Positions 51,447-62,866 of a stretch of DNA of 64,000 bases are shown one piece after another. The stretch spans positions 3,220,484 through 3,284,483 of the forward strand of contig NW_003101678.1 of the NCBI RefSeq assembly GCF_000003855.2, given 5' to 3'. Position 1 is the first letter of the stretch. Each line of letters starts with the position of its first letter. The notes under the pieces were generated by a model. It was not told where the DNA came from and ran no database searches. It was given only the letters and a program-made list of their open reading frames with translations. The DNA comes from Blastomyces gilchristii SLH14081. Lineage: Eukaryota; Ascomycota; Eurotiomycetes; Onygenales; Ajellomycetaceae. A program made the translations under genes and the position numbers.

Positions 51447-51951
51447 TAGACTGGCCGCCGGGACCATGAATTTCACATTTGATTTCATTTGGTCTGGTCT
51501 CATACATTTCTTAGCGTGAATCCCGCTGGACTAGTCATTAAAAAAACATGCAAAGTGACTATATATCAGATCTTAAAATGAAGCCATGACTTGAAAAAAA
51601 TGAGAAAGTGATTTCATTTGATCTCATTTAGTCTCATTCTTGGCATAAAGTTACTATTTTTAGACATTTTAAGGTTTTTTTTAAACTATTTTTAATTTTT
51701 TAAAAAGTAACACTTTTTGATAATACTCAAATAAGATTTAAAGTCATTTAAAGCAATAAAAATAATTTAAATTAAGAAGTGAAAATCATGATCTCATTTG
51801 AAAAATGTGATAAGAGTAGACAGTAAGTCTCACTGAGACAGTATAAGACTACTATCTAATGTTAAAACCATGTAATAGAATCAGTCGAATTGGTAATGAG
51901 ACTATCAAAAAATCTAGTCCTGGTTTCAGACACGGTCACATGATCAGTCTA
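51447..51951. mobile_element. hAT-like MITE, inner complete copy
   Basis: 505 bp, starting TAGACTGGCCG and ending CAGTCTA, with an exact 8-bp TSD GTGATAAT (51439-51446 and 51952-51959). It is near-identical to the outer copy but keeps more GG/CC (GCCGCCGGGACC), so it is less mutated. It is inserted in gypsy-1 between the gag-like region and the reverse transcriptase. Confidence 0.92.
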
Positions 51952-53422
51952 GTGATAATCATAGTTTTCACAAATCTTCTGCAGATTCTGAAGAGATGTT
52001 GCAATTCAAAAATAACTCTCATAAGTCTCTCAGTTCTCAGGTCTGAGTTCTCGCATCCTGCTTATTGCAAGAGCAGGTTTTCAGTTTTCATTATTCAGCT
52101 CATTCACTCTGTGAGCTTTAGAGACACTACAGTGACCTGAGATTCTGAGTTTCTCAATGCTTCTTATACTGGTGAGACAGCAGCACTGCAGTGCAGTCTC
52201 TTCTCATGAGCATGTATTTTCATTGAGAGAGTAACAGATTCAGGTGTTAGCTTCAAGACTCTCAAGAAGACTGTTACTGACTCTGTTCATCACTTCTCAA
52301 ATTTCTATTTTGATTTGTCTGAACAGTTTGCATGAAGATGTTCTGATTTAGAATAGATAAAGCAGAGACTCTTTTTCTTAATATTTCTATTATATACTCT
52401 GTTTATAAGAGCTTGTGAAGCTCTCTCTCTCTGCTCAGTAGTCAGATATAAATCTCTCTATATCTTATCATCTTTTCTTAATAAATCTGTTCTCTGTTGT
52501 TCTGACTCTTGCAGAGCTGGTCAGTGATTCACTCTTTATAAGTCTGTAACTCTCACAGTGATCTATAAGTAATGAATGAGAGTTATCAGTTTCTTCAGAG
52601 TTAAGAGCTTAGAGTCTTACTCAATAAGCTTGTTCTGCATGTCTTTATTCAGTCTCTTTATAAATATTATTATTCAGGTCTTGTTTCAGAGCTCTGTTTT
52701 CACAGATTTCAATTTATATCATAATTTTATAAAGTACTGTGAGTAATCTTTGTCAGATTTCTCATCTCTTTTTCTAATATTAGTGATTGTAGCTCAGATG
52801 TTCTCTGTTCAGCTTACAGAGTCTCTCAACTTATTCTTTAGATAGATCTTGAGAATAGATCAGTAGAATCTCTTGTAATTATTCTCTAGATAATTTAGCC
52901 AGTTCTTGACTTCAGTGTAGTAGAGATCTGTCATTACATAGATAACAGCTTCTTCATTCTTTATATTACACAGCTGAGCTTGTGAGTCAATTTCAAATAC
53001 AAACTTATAAAAGCTTTTATAAATTGTGATTCAGTAAGTGACCTTAAGTAGTTACAGCTTAAGAAAGTTTCTTTTTGATTTATAGATGTCTCTGAAGATC
53101 ATGTCTAGAGACTCAGTTTAAGAGTGTTTATAGATAGTAAGTATTTCTTATAGAAAAATAGCTTAATTCTGTGAAAGATGCTCAAGAATATTCTTCACTG
53201 AGATTAATTCATTTGTGAATTTGAAGAGTTTCTCTGTCACAGATGCAGAGAATGATGTTCTGTAAGTGATTGATGAATTCTCTGAAACTTCTTTTATAAA
53301 GATTATTCATGATTCAGATGACTGCTTCTGAGTGTCTGCAGTAGAGTTTACAGAGATTAGAGCATGTAAGTTTCTAGTTCTTTTAGTTATAACAGACAGC
53401 TGCTGACTGACAGAGCTTGAAA

Positions 53423-53680
53423 TGTAAGAATAAGTGCTCACAGATAATAATCTGGATGTTTACAGCTTGATATGATATATACTGTTAACTACTAGAAGTA
53501 TTCATGATAGAAAGATAAAATATAGAAGTTAAATGTAAAATAGTATTTAAGCTGAGTTATGAATAGTATTTGTGAACTTCAGTCTATATAGTTATGTGTA
53601 GTCAAGGGCTGCTAACTCTATTGATTACATGAGAGATAGGAATAGAGATAAAGAATCTGTAAGAAGCGGGATTTCTTACA
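53423..53680 (-). repeat. 5' LTR of gypsy-1 (right)
   Basis: 258 bp. Its outer end keeps GG and CG (AGAAGCGGGATTTCTTACA), while the inner end has lost the CpGs found at the outer end of the left LTR. Confidence 0.93.
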
Positions 53681-55719
53681 TTATGACTTGAAAAAAATAA
53701 GAAAGTTATCTTATTTGATTTCATTTAGTCTCATTCTTGACATAAAGTTACTATTTTTAGACATTTTAAGGTTTTTTTTAGACTATTTTTAATTTTTTAA
53801 AAAGTAGCACTTTTTGATAACACTCAAATGAGATTTATAGTCATTTAAAGCAATAAAAATAATTTCAATTGAGAAGTGAAAATCATGATCTTATTTGAAA
53901 AATGTGATAAGAGTAGACAGTAAGTCTCACTGAGACAGTATGAGACTACTATCTAATGTTAAAACCATGTAATGAAATCAGTCAAATTGATAATGAGACT
54001 ATCAAAAAATCTGGTTCTGGTCTCAGACACGGTCACACGGTCAGTCTAGCTCTAACAAAGATTTTCTTTACTGCTTTTTCAATTACTTCTAAATTCTCTT
54101 TAATTGTTTTTGAACTGTAGACTAGAACAATATTATTCATATAAGTTGAAAATCTCACTATTTTCATATCTCTATTCTTGAATAGATATGCAGTGTATAT
54201 TACAAATAAAATAAGTGAGATTGAAGATTCTTACAGTACTTCTATTTTTATCTCAGTCTTATCTTATTGTATTTCATCAAAAAATAGTTGTATGATTCTT
54301 TTAAACATAAAATAATTAACTCATTTTATTAGAGAAAGTGATAGTTTTAATATCTTCAAAGTCTGAATGATCTTTGACTTTGAAACATGATCAAATGCAT
54401 CTTTTATATTAATAAAAACTACAGTTAAGATCAGATCTTAATGCTTTGCTACTTGAATATCATGAATAATTAAAAGAACAGTGTCAATCGCAGAACATTG
54501 TTTTCTATCTTCTATTTATTCATTAAATAGAAGAGAATCACTAATAGAGCTTATAAAAGAGAATCTAGTAGCTATTATCTTTTCTAGAATCTTTCTTAAA
54601 CAGTTTAACAGAGATATTAGTCTATATAACTTAGAAATTAAAGCTTTTTTATTAGATTTTACAAGGATTACTTCAGTAGCTTCTCTTCAGTATTCAGAAT
54701 AATAATCATTTTTTAAGAGATTAAAAAAGAGCTCAAAATATTCATTCTTCAAGTAGAAATATATGTTTTAAATAATTAAGTAATTGATTGAATCAGGCTC
54801 TGCAGCAGTTTTAATTGAATTTGAGAAGATAGCTGACTCTAATTCATCTTATATAAGTTCAGATCATTCTCAGTTATTGTTATTATTATTATTATTATTC
54901 TTCAATTATAGATGAATGCAGTTAGAGACTATAATATCTATCTGAGAATTTTTAGTTCTTAGGGTTTTTCCTATATCTGTAAAGTTAACTATTATACATT
55001 CACCAATTTCAGATATGCAAAATCAGAAAATTCAAGCTCAGAATACAAAAACTGTTTACAAATTGCAGTATTTTAACATCTTCTGATACTTTGAAATCAT
55101 TTGACAATATTATGACAAAAGAAAAGAGAACACAGTCTTAAAGATAGACACATTAAATAGATAGATAGAAAGAAATTGAAAGAAAAAGATAAAGTAAAGA
55201 GAGACTGTAACAAAATAAATTATTAAAAGATACTATATAGCTGTTTTAATAGACTATATCTGATTGATTTCCTTCTCTTCATATTCAGATATTTCTGAAT
55301 TTAGTCATTTTCTTGTAGCTGCTTGAGTTTCTGATAGAAAGTTTATTAAGTATTTAATTCCTGTCTTATTATTATTATTATTATTATTCTTCAATTATAG
55401 ATGTATGCAGTTAGAGACTATAATATCTATCTGAGAATTTTTAGTTCTTAGGGTTTTTCCTATATCTGTAAAGTTAACTATTATACATTCATCAATTTCA
55501 GATATGCAAAATCAGAAAATTCCAGCTCAGAATACAAAAACCATTTACAAATTGCAGTGTTTTAACATCTTCTGATACTTTGAAACCATTTGACAATATC
55601 ATGACAAAGGAAAAGAGAACACAGTCTTAAAGATAGACACATTAAATAGATAGATAAAAAGGAATTGAAAGGAAAAGATAAAGTAAAGAAAGACTGTAAC
55701 AAAACAAATTATTAAAAGA

Positions 55720-58700
55720 TAGTATATAGCTGTTTTAACAGACTATATCTGGTTGATTTCCTCCTCTTCATATTCAGATAATTCTGAATTTAGCCATTTT
55801 CTTGTAGCTGCTTGAGTTTCTGATAGAAAGTCTATTAAGTATTTAATTCCTGTCTCAGTTGAGAATAAGAATCTCATATTTAATTGATTTAGATCATACT
55901 TCTCTTTCAATCTGGCTCTGAGACTATTGTATAATGCACAGTGTATTACAATATACTCAGGATTCTCATTTGTATTGCAGAATGAGCATTCTATTGAGTC
56001 AAATCTATCATCAAATCTTTGTATATAAGATTTGAAATAGCCATGTCCTAGTTTCAGCTGTATTATAGATGAGAATATTTTCTTTTTACATTTAATTGAA
56101 CAAGATTTCCACTTGGGTTTTGTTTCAAATCTTGAATAATGTATACTCTTCTTTTGTTTCTGCCAGCTTTCATTCTACTTGTCTAAACAAGATTCTTTTA
56201 TTTTTCTCTTTATAAAAGACCAGGATATAATTTTTTGAATAGATCTGCTTAATTCTGCACCCTTTTTTACAGCTGAATCAGCCAATTCATTGCCATGAAT
56301 ATTCATATGAGCAGGAACCCAGTGCAGATGAATTATCAGCTTTGATGTTCTTCTCTTTTGAATTTTTAAAACAGAGTTTAAGATCAGTTCAAGATTCATT
56401 TGATCATTATGAATCTGACTATTTCTAAGTCTTTTTAAAGCAGCTTGACTATCAGAGAATATCCATGTCTCTTTCAAACAATTTCCTCTTTTATGAGATT
56501 TTATTTCAATGAGTTTGAAAGCTTTCACTATTGCAAATAGTTCAGCATCAAAGACTTCAGATTCACAGCCTAGATTTCAGAAATCTGAGATAAAATTGAT
56601 ATTATCTTCAGTATAAGCAATGCCTGCGCCTAATCTATTCAAATTCTCATTTTTTGAGTCATCTGAATAAATCAGAATAGAGTCTTTTATATTGATTGTA
56701 GAGATTCTCTTCAAATGCTGTTCATATTCTTTCTCTTTTGATAGTTCACTTATTTATAAGTCTATAAGAGATTCAAGCTTTTCTCTTCAGAGAGATAACT
56801 TCTCATGATCAACTTTTTCAACATTTAAAGAAGAGAATTGATTTTTAATCAGAGAGCATAGTCTGTACAGTTGAGAAGGCATTTTCTTTGAAGAATTATT
56901 TTCATTTCAATCAAGAAATCTATTTCAATCCAGTTCATTTCCAGAGTTAATTGATGGAAATGAAGAAGAGACTCTTTCTCTGATTATATGATTTGAGCTC
57001 ATCTTTACAACTCTCAGAGCATAGTTCATACAGGCCTTTTCAAATCTAATAGCAGAAGAAGGAATTGAAGCTTCAATTTCCATTGCTTTAATAGAAGATG
57101 ATTTGAATGCTCTCAGAATTCTTCTCAAGACTCTGTTTTGCAGACTTTGAAAGAGTTCAGTGAAATTCCCTTGATTATTTCATCAAACTTGAACTTCATA
57201 ATCAGCTACTGATGTAATACAGGCTATATATAACTGTCTCATAGCCTGGAAGGATAAACCTCTCTCTGTATTTGATAGTCTGATTATGTTATTCAATAGT
57301 CTTTCTGTCTTGACAGTTCTTTGTTAAATATGATATTTAAAATTCAACTTGGAGTTTAACCATACTTCTAATCATTTGACATTTACACTGGGTTTAATCT
57401 CTCTATTTAAAAGAGTTAGAGATAGTTCTTTCTCATTGAATCTAGAAAAGAAATGAATTAACTCAGTTTTATTCATATTAAATTGAATTTGATTGATATC
57501 TGCTCTAACAAAGATTTTCTTTGCAGCTTCTTCAATCACTTTCAAATTCTCTTTGATAGTTTTTGAGCTGTAGATTAGATCAATATCATTCATATAACTC
57601 AGAGATCACACTATTCTCATATTTCTATTTTTGAATAGATATGCAGTGTATATTGCAAATAAAATGAGTGAGATTGAAGATCTCTGTGATACTTCTATTT
57701 TTATCTCAGTCTTGTCTTGTTTCATTCTATCAAAGAAGAGTTATATAATTCTTTTAGATATAAAACAGTTAACTCATTTTATTAGAGAAAGTGACAGTTT
57801 TAATATCTTCAATGTCTGAATTAACTTTGACTTTGAAACATGATCAAATGCTTCTTTTATATCAATAAAAACTGCAGTTGAGACCAGACTCTCATGCTTT
57901 GCTATTTGAATATCATGAACAACTGAGAGAACAGTGTCAATTGTAGAACACTGTTTTCTATCTCTCATTTATTCACTGAATAAAAGAGAATCACTTATAG
58001 AGCTTATAAAAGATAGTTGAGTAGCTATTATCTTTTCTAAAACCTTTCCTAGACAGTTCAATAGAGATATTACTCTATATGACTTAGGAATTGAAGTTTT
58101 TCTATTAGGTTTTGCAAGAATCACTTCAGTGACTTCTCTCCAGTATTCAGAATGATATTCATTTTTCAAGAGATTGAAAAAGAGCTCAAAATATTCATTC
58201 TTTAAGTAGGAGTATATATTTTGAATAATCAAGTGATTAATTGAATCAGGCCCTGCAGCAGTCTTAACTGAACTTGAGAAGATAGCTGACTCTAGTTCAT
58301 CTTGAGTAAGATCAGGCCATTCCCAGTCATTTTCATCAATATAGTTGAGACATGACATATTCTCTTCCTCTGAATCTGAATCTGATGAGTTTTGAAAGAG
58401 AGTTCTTATAAAAGCTTGACATTTTTTCTCAAAAGAGTTTGCTGTATATGATTCATTCTGAAACTTATATTCTAAGGTTGGAAGTTTTGCTACACTTCTT
58501 GTTTTAGTATAGTTAAAAGCTTTAAAAACTTCTTTTTCTTGTGCTTCTTCAAGAAATTTATTCCAGCAGTCTGTTTTAGCTTTTTTAATATCTGAAAAAT
58601 ATTCATTTCTGACAGCTTTAAACTCTTTATCAGAAATTATATCATTCTTTCAATCTCTTCTAGCAGTAGCCAATTGTTTCCTTTTAGATGTGATATTCTC

Positions 58701-59699
58701 ATTTCATCAAGATTTTGAATACTCAGAAGACTTTCTCTTTGAAATATTATCTTTAACACTTACTAGAATAATAGATGTAATGAGCTTCACTCTATTCTCA
58801 AGCATTTCATTTGAGATATCTTGACCAGGGTTTCAATACAGCTCACTCTGTCTTTCAGATTTTAACAGTTTTATACTTTCTTCAACTGCCTTTCAGTCAG
58901 CTTTTTCAAAGTTAAACTGATTAGAGAGAAGAGGATTTTCACTCATTTATTCCTCACTCAGTTCAATATCAAATTGAATAATCTCATGACCTGATTCTGA
59001 TGTCTCATTTGAATTAATAAATCAGTTTATAAGTCTTTTTTCTATTAGATTTTATGACATGAAGATTAGATCTATAATAGATTTCTGTTTTATATCTTTT
59101 CTAAAGAATGTTTGTTGATCAGACTTGTTAACTAAATCTATTGAATGCTCAAAGGTTCATTCAATCAGGTTATCAGCTCTTACTGCTCTTTTACATTCTG
59201 AATTTCATCAGAGATGATATGCATTGAAATCTTCTACAATTATAGAGTTTCTTGATGAAGTTATGTTCAGAAATCCTCTATTAATTATTCAGATATTATT
59301 ATTTTTCTTCAATGACTTTTCATTATAGATATTTATGAGCTGTATAGTGTCAAACTCATTCTCTTTATCTATAATATCACTCACCAGAATATCAGGGTCA
59401 GACATGATATCAAATCTTAGATTAAATTGATATCTTAATCTCTTTCTTTCATAGATCACTACTCTTGACTTTATCTCAGACTTTTGAGATAAAAAGTAGT
59501 AGTAGCTTGAATGAGAAATGACATATTTTTGCTCAGTATCAAAATTCGGCTTCTGAAGCAGTATAAAATCAACTTTTTATTCAAATACAATTTGAAGACA
59601 AGAATAAGTACAATTTAAGTTTCTATTCACATTATTTTGAATAAATGTGATTTTTGAAGAGTTTTTAAACTTTTTTTGTTGTTTTTGTTATATATTCAT
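55720..59699 (-). pseudogene. LINE B ORF2 (APE endonuclease, reverse transcriptase, RNase H)
   Basis: Endonuclease occupies about 59650-58930 (VEDFNAYHL, SIIDLIF). Reverse transcriptase occupies about 58358-57300: LTQDELESAIFSSS, AAGPDSI, PKSYRVISLLNCLGKV, FIDIKEAFDHVS and a YxDD box reading YMNDID (57585-57596). RNase H (56600-56175) keeps IFSDSQAALKRL and HWVPAHMNIHGNELAD with its acidic residues. A Cys/His-rich segment follows near the 3' end. The RNase H after the RT places it with the Tad/I-like LINEs. A few stops (TGA, TAA) break the frame; the end near 55720 is approximate. Confidence 0.82.
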
Positions 59700-59722
59700 A
59701 CTAAAAGAGAGTAGAGTAGAAT

Positions 59723-61342
59723 CTAATCACTATTATTAGATAGTAGATTATAACTGTTCTGAAAAGTAGAAATCTCAACTGCTTGCATTATATCTAGTTT
59801 ATTATCAGAGTCATTTCTCAATTCTCTAATCTTAACAGAAGTTTGAGGATTCAAATTCTGTTTACATTTAGCTGAAGAATTAGAGTTTGAAGATTTAGAT
59901 AATTGAGAGTTTCTTCTTTTTGAGCTTGCAGTTGTGAGTTTACTGACTTGACTATTCTCTTCAGTTCTAGATTTACTTTGAGCTTCATCTTTTCTTCAGT
60001 TCTTTTGAGTTCTTGAAGCAAACATACATTCTTTTGAGCTAGATGTATGTTTTTCTTTGCAATTAGAGCATTTAAGTAGAGTGTGTTGACATATTTCATC
60101 TCTTTTTAAGCATGTTTCATATTTATGCTCACTAGTTTTGTGATCTCTGGCATAGAATGCACATTTTAAGTCTCTGAAACAGGAGATTGTAAAGTGTTCA
60201 TATCTTTGACAGTTTGAACACTGTGTTTGAGCTTTGAGATTCATTCTTGAGTCTTTGTATTCATAAACTCTTATTTTCAAATCTGCTACTCTTACTTCAG
60301 AGATCTTTGACTGTTCAATTATCTTTGTATATACTAGAACAGAGGCATTTCTTCTGCTTTGTCTGAACTCAATTGAATTTAGTCATACAGGCTCTTTTCT
60401 CAGTTGAATGAAGTTGTATTCTTCTAATTCATTTTTGAGAAGTAGTATTTCTTCTTCACAGTCAAAAATTTCAACTGGAATGTCATGAAGAATGAATTTG
60501 TCTTACTTTTCATCTCTCTCAGATAGAATTATTGTGTTTAACAAAGATTCTACTACTGATTTTCAGAGATTCTCATTCTGAATAAGGAATTCTGCACTGA
60601 ATTCAGGCATTGTGATCAGAATGATGAAGTTTTCAAAGAAGAATAACTCAATTGAAGCTATAACTGGTTTTTGAACTTCAATATCAGTCATTAACTGAGA
60701 AAAGAACTGCTGATTGATTTCATTTCTAATTCTGAAAATGAGGTTTGAGTTTAGCTTATTTCTCTGCAATATGTCCTGATTTGAGACTTTGAGAATAAGT
60801 CTTCTATTTCTGGAGATTTGAAGATTTTTCTCTTTTTACATTTTTTTCTTCACTCTTCTATCACTAGAAGTATGAGCAGTATTCTTCTCAGTTTTCTCAG
60901 AATTTTGAGCAGGTTTTGAGATAGCAGATTTAGAGACAGCAGGTTTAGAGATAGCAGATTCAGCTGCTTGAGTATATATTTTCTTCTGATTTAAAGAAGA
61001 AGAAGAAGAAGAAGTAGAAAAGAAAGAAGAGTAAACTGAAGAGTCAGTGATTATATTAGGAATTTTCAAAGTTTTTTGAACTGTGTTTGAAATTCCAAGT
61101 TTGAACTTGATCACTTTCTGTAGTTGTCTAGCCTGAGTATGAAGAATTAACAGAACTTCTTCATTCATCTCACTCAGACACTGCTTTTCAAGAATTTTAC
61201 TTGCTTTTTCAAGTTCCTGTATTTCAAGAACTTGTTATTTCTCTATTTCTTCTTTCTTTCTTCTCTTCAGAATTTCAATCTCAGGAATAGTATTTGAGAA
61301 AGCATTCTTTTTCATGTCAACTGAGTGTACTTTTGAACTCAT
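59723..61342 (-). pseudogene. LINE B ORF1 (gag-like protein with zinc knuckles)
   Basis: A 540-codon frame from the ATG at 61342 with a few stops. The N-terminal part is a charged coiled coil, then a Ser-rich and Ala/Pro-repeat region (repeats of AISKPA). Towards the C terminus are three zinc knuckles: CSNCQRYEHFTISC, the segment starting CAFYARDH, and CSNCKEKHTSSSKEC. This is the usual ORF1 layout of Tad-type elements, which bind their own RNA. Confidence 0.8.
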
Positions 61343-62071
61343 TATTCTTACTCAATGAAAAGTTGATCAGACTAATTCAATTGAGATATTTATTGAACTC
61401 TTTTAAATTGAAAAGTTGATCAGACTGTTTCAATTAAAAGATTTCTAAATCTGTTTTCAATTGAAAAGTTGATCAGACTATTTCAAAAGAAGAATAACAG
61501 ACTTTTGTATATAAAACACCTGATTTTTTTCACACTAGTTCAGTAACTAGATTAGATTTTTGAAGAGAATCTAATAAACTAAAATTGATTTTTAAGATAA
61601 ATCAATAAAATCTTTATAATCTCTTTCTTGAGATACAGTGAGAAAAAGTATGATATTAATTAATAGTAAATCAGATGATATGACAGTTTTTAAGAGAAAA
61701 ACTGACAAAAAATAAATCAATTTTTTGCAGAGAAATTGATTAAAACTATTCAATTTTATTCTAAATTATTCAATTCTTCTCACACAACAAGTGTGCAACT
61801 CAAATCAGTTAATAAAGAGTGTAAAAAAGAATTAAGTATTAATAAAAGCTCTTCAGTCACTGAAAAAGTAATTCTTACTTAAAAGAATATGAAATTATGA
61901 TAGAAAACAACTCTGTTTTTAATTCTTTGTAAGAATATTATATAAAACTCAGAGAAAAATACCTTACTTTTTCAAGAGAAGTAAAAAACTATTTCTAAAA
62001 TCTTTTTTTTGCATTAACTGCTGCAGAAGAATGAGATAGAAACTGCTAGGATATACACTACTATATATTCT

Positions 62072-62239
62072 NNNNNNNNNNNNNNNNNNNNNNNNNNNNN
62101 NNNNNNNNNNNNNNNNNNNNNNNNNNNNNNNNNNNNNNNNNNNNNNNNNNNNNNNNNNNNNNNNNNNNNNNNNNNNNNNNNNNNNNNNNNNNNNNNNNNN
62201 NNNNNNNNNNNNNNNNNNNNNNNNNNNNNNNNNNNNNNN
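62072..62239. other. Assembly gap (168 N)
   Basis: The run of N lies in LINE B between its 5' UTR and ORF1. By comparison with LINE A (about 35125-35290) the missing sequence should be of similar size and purely LINE 5' UTR. Confidence 0.98.
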
Positions 62240-62866
62240 AATAGAAATCTATGTATTGAGCACAGTTACTGAGGTATCTTTTTATACTTTTCTGTCAGAG
62301 ATGAGCCAGATTGAGAGAGGTGGTACAAGGGTGAGACTTGGTGTTGATGTTTAAATACACTGAAGACAGATCACAGAGATTGCACTTCAGAAGTAGCTGT
62401 TGATTATATACTTGATATTATCACTGAGATATCTTTTTGTATTTTTCTGCTGGGGATGGGCCAGATTAGGAAGGGTGGTATGAGGGTGGGACTTGGCATT
62501 GATGTTTTGGAACATCAAAGATGGACAGGGTTTTCACAGAGGTCACTTCTCAGATATCTCCACAACTACAGATCAGGGATCTTCCAAAATCAAGAAGATT
62601 GATGCATATGACTAGGTCTCTTCACCTTACAATTTGTATGGCAATTTGGCCCGGGGTTGTGGTGTGATAGGGGAGAATGGGGGATAATCCCACACAGGAG
62701 TTTTGAATGATGTCTGGTTCACATTTGGCTGGATAACTCCACCACCACACGGGGTATGCGGTCGGCGATGGGGTCAAAATGCTCGTATGATCGAGGGCTT
62801 TTCGATGGATCTATCGGCGGGTTCTTATTCGAAAAATCGAGCGAGTTCGTGGTGAAGCGGTTGAAA
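62240..62866 (-). promoter_or_regulatory. 5' UTR of LINE B with two tandem monomers
   Basis: Two related units are spaced about 158 bp apart (GAGGTATCTTTTTATAC at 62269 and GAGATATCTTTTTGTAT at about 62427). A GC-richer, CpG-containing 5' end follows (62640-62866). It is homologous to 28560-29022 plus 34775-35114 in LINE A. A promoter role is inferred. Confidence 0.65.

Larger units (their letters stand above)
45440..53680 (-). mobile_element. Gypsy-type LTR retrotransposon 1 (gypsy-1)
   Basis: 8,241 bp including a SINE and a MITE; about 7.35 kb by itself. LTRs are 258 bp (TGTAAGAATAAG...TTTCTTACA). The 5-bp TSD is TCATG (45435-45439) and TTATG (53681-53685), differing by one C/T. Orientation is minus: a purine tract (AGAGAGAAAAGAG) borders the left LTR. 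Gag-like sequence is at about 52300-53400, pol from about 51250 downward. Not functional. Confidence 0.92.
45297..54048. mobile_element. hAT-like MITE, outer copy (split by gypsy-1)
   Basis: The two halves are 45297-45439 and 53681-54048, about 505 bp in total. Terminal inverted repeats are TAGACTGGCCG at the start and TAGACTGACCG read inward from the end. An exact 8-bp TSD GCTCTAAC (45289-45296 and 54049-54056) is typical of the hAT superfamily. There is no coding capacity. It interrupts the reverse transcriptase of LINE C. Confidence 0.88.
43941..54878 (-). mobile_element. LINE copy C (internally deleted), carrying a MITE and gypsy-1
   Basis: The 3' tail (ATT)n is at 43941-43970. LINE sequence runs to 45296, resumes at 54049 after the MITE/gypsy-1 insertion, and is cut at about 54878 by the 3' tail of LINE E. 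Its 5' part is not seen in this window. Compared with LINE B it lacks about 790 bp (LINE B 56110-56902), removing the RNase H domain. The reverse transcriptase box is mutated to YMNN. The RT frame is partly open at 54481-54702 on the opposite strand only by chance. Confidence 0.82.
55369..62866 (-). mobile_element. LINE retrotransposon B (youngest copy), near full length
   Basis: An exact 13-bp TSD AATTCCTGTCTTA (55356-55368 and 62867-62879) bounds it inside LINE E. Layout on the minus strand: 5' UTR (62866-62240), assembly gap, ORF1 (61342-59723), ORF2 (59699 to about 55720), 3' UTR and (AAT)n tail. It keeps the longest open stretches of all copies and more GG/CC, so it is the least mutated. 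It still has stops in both ORFs. Confidence 0.92.
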
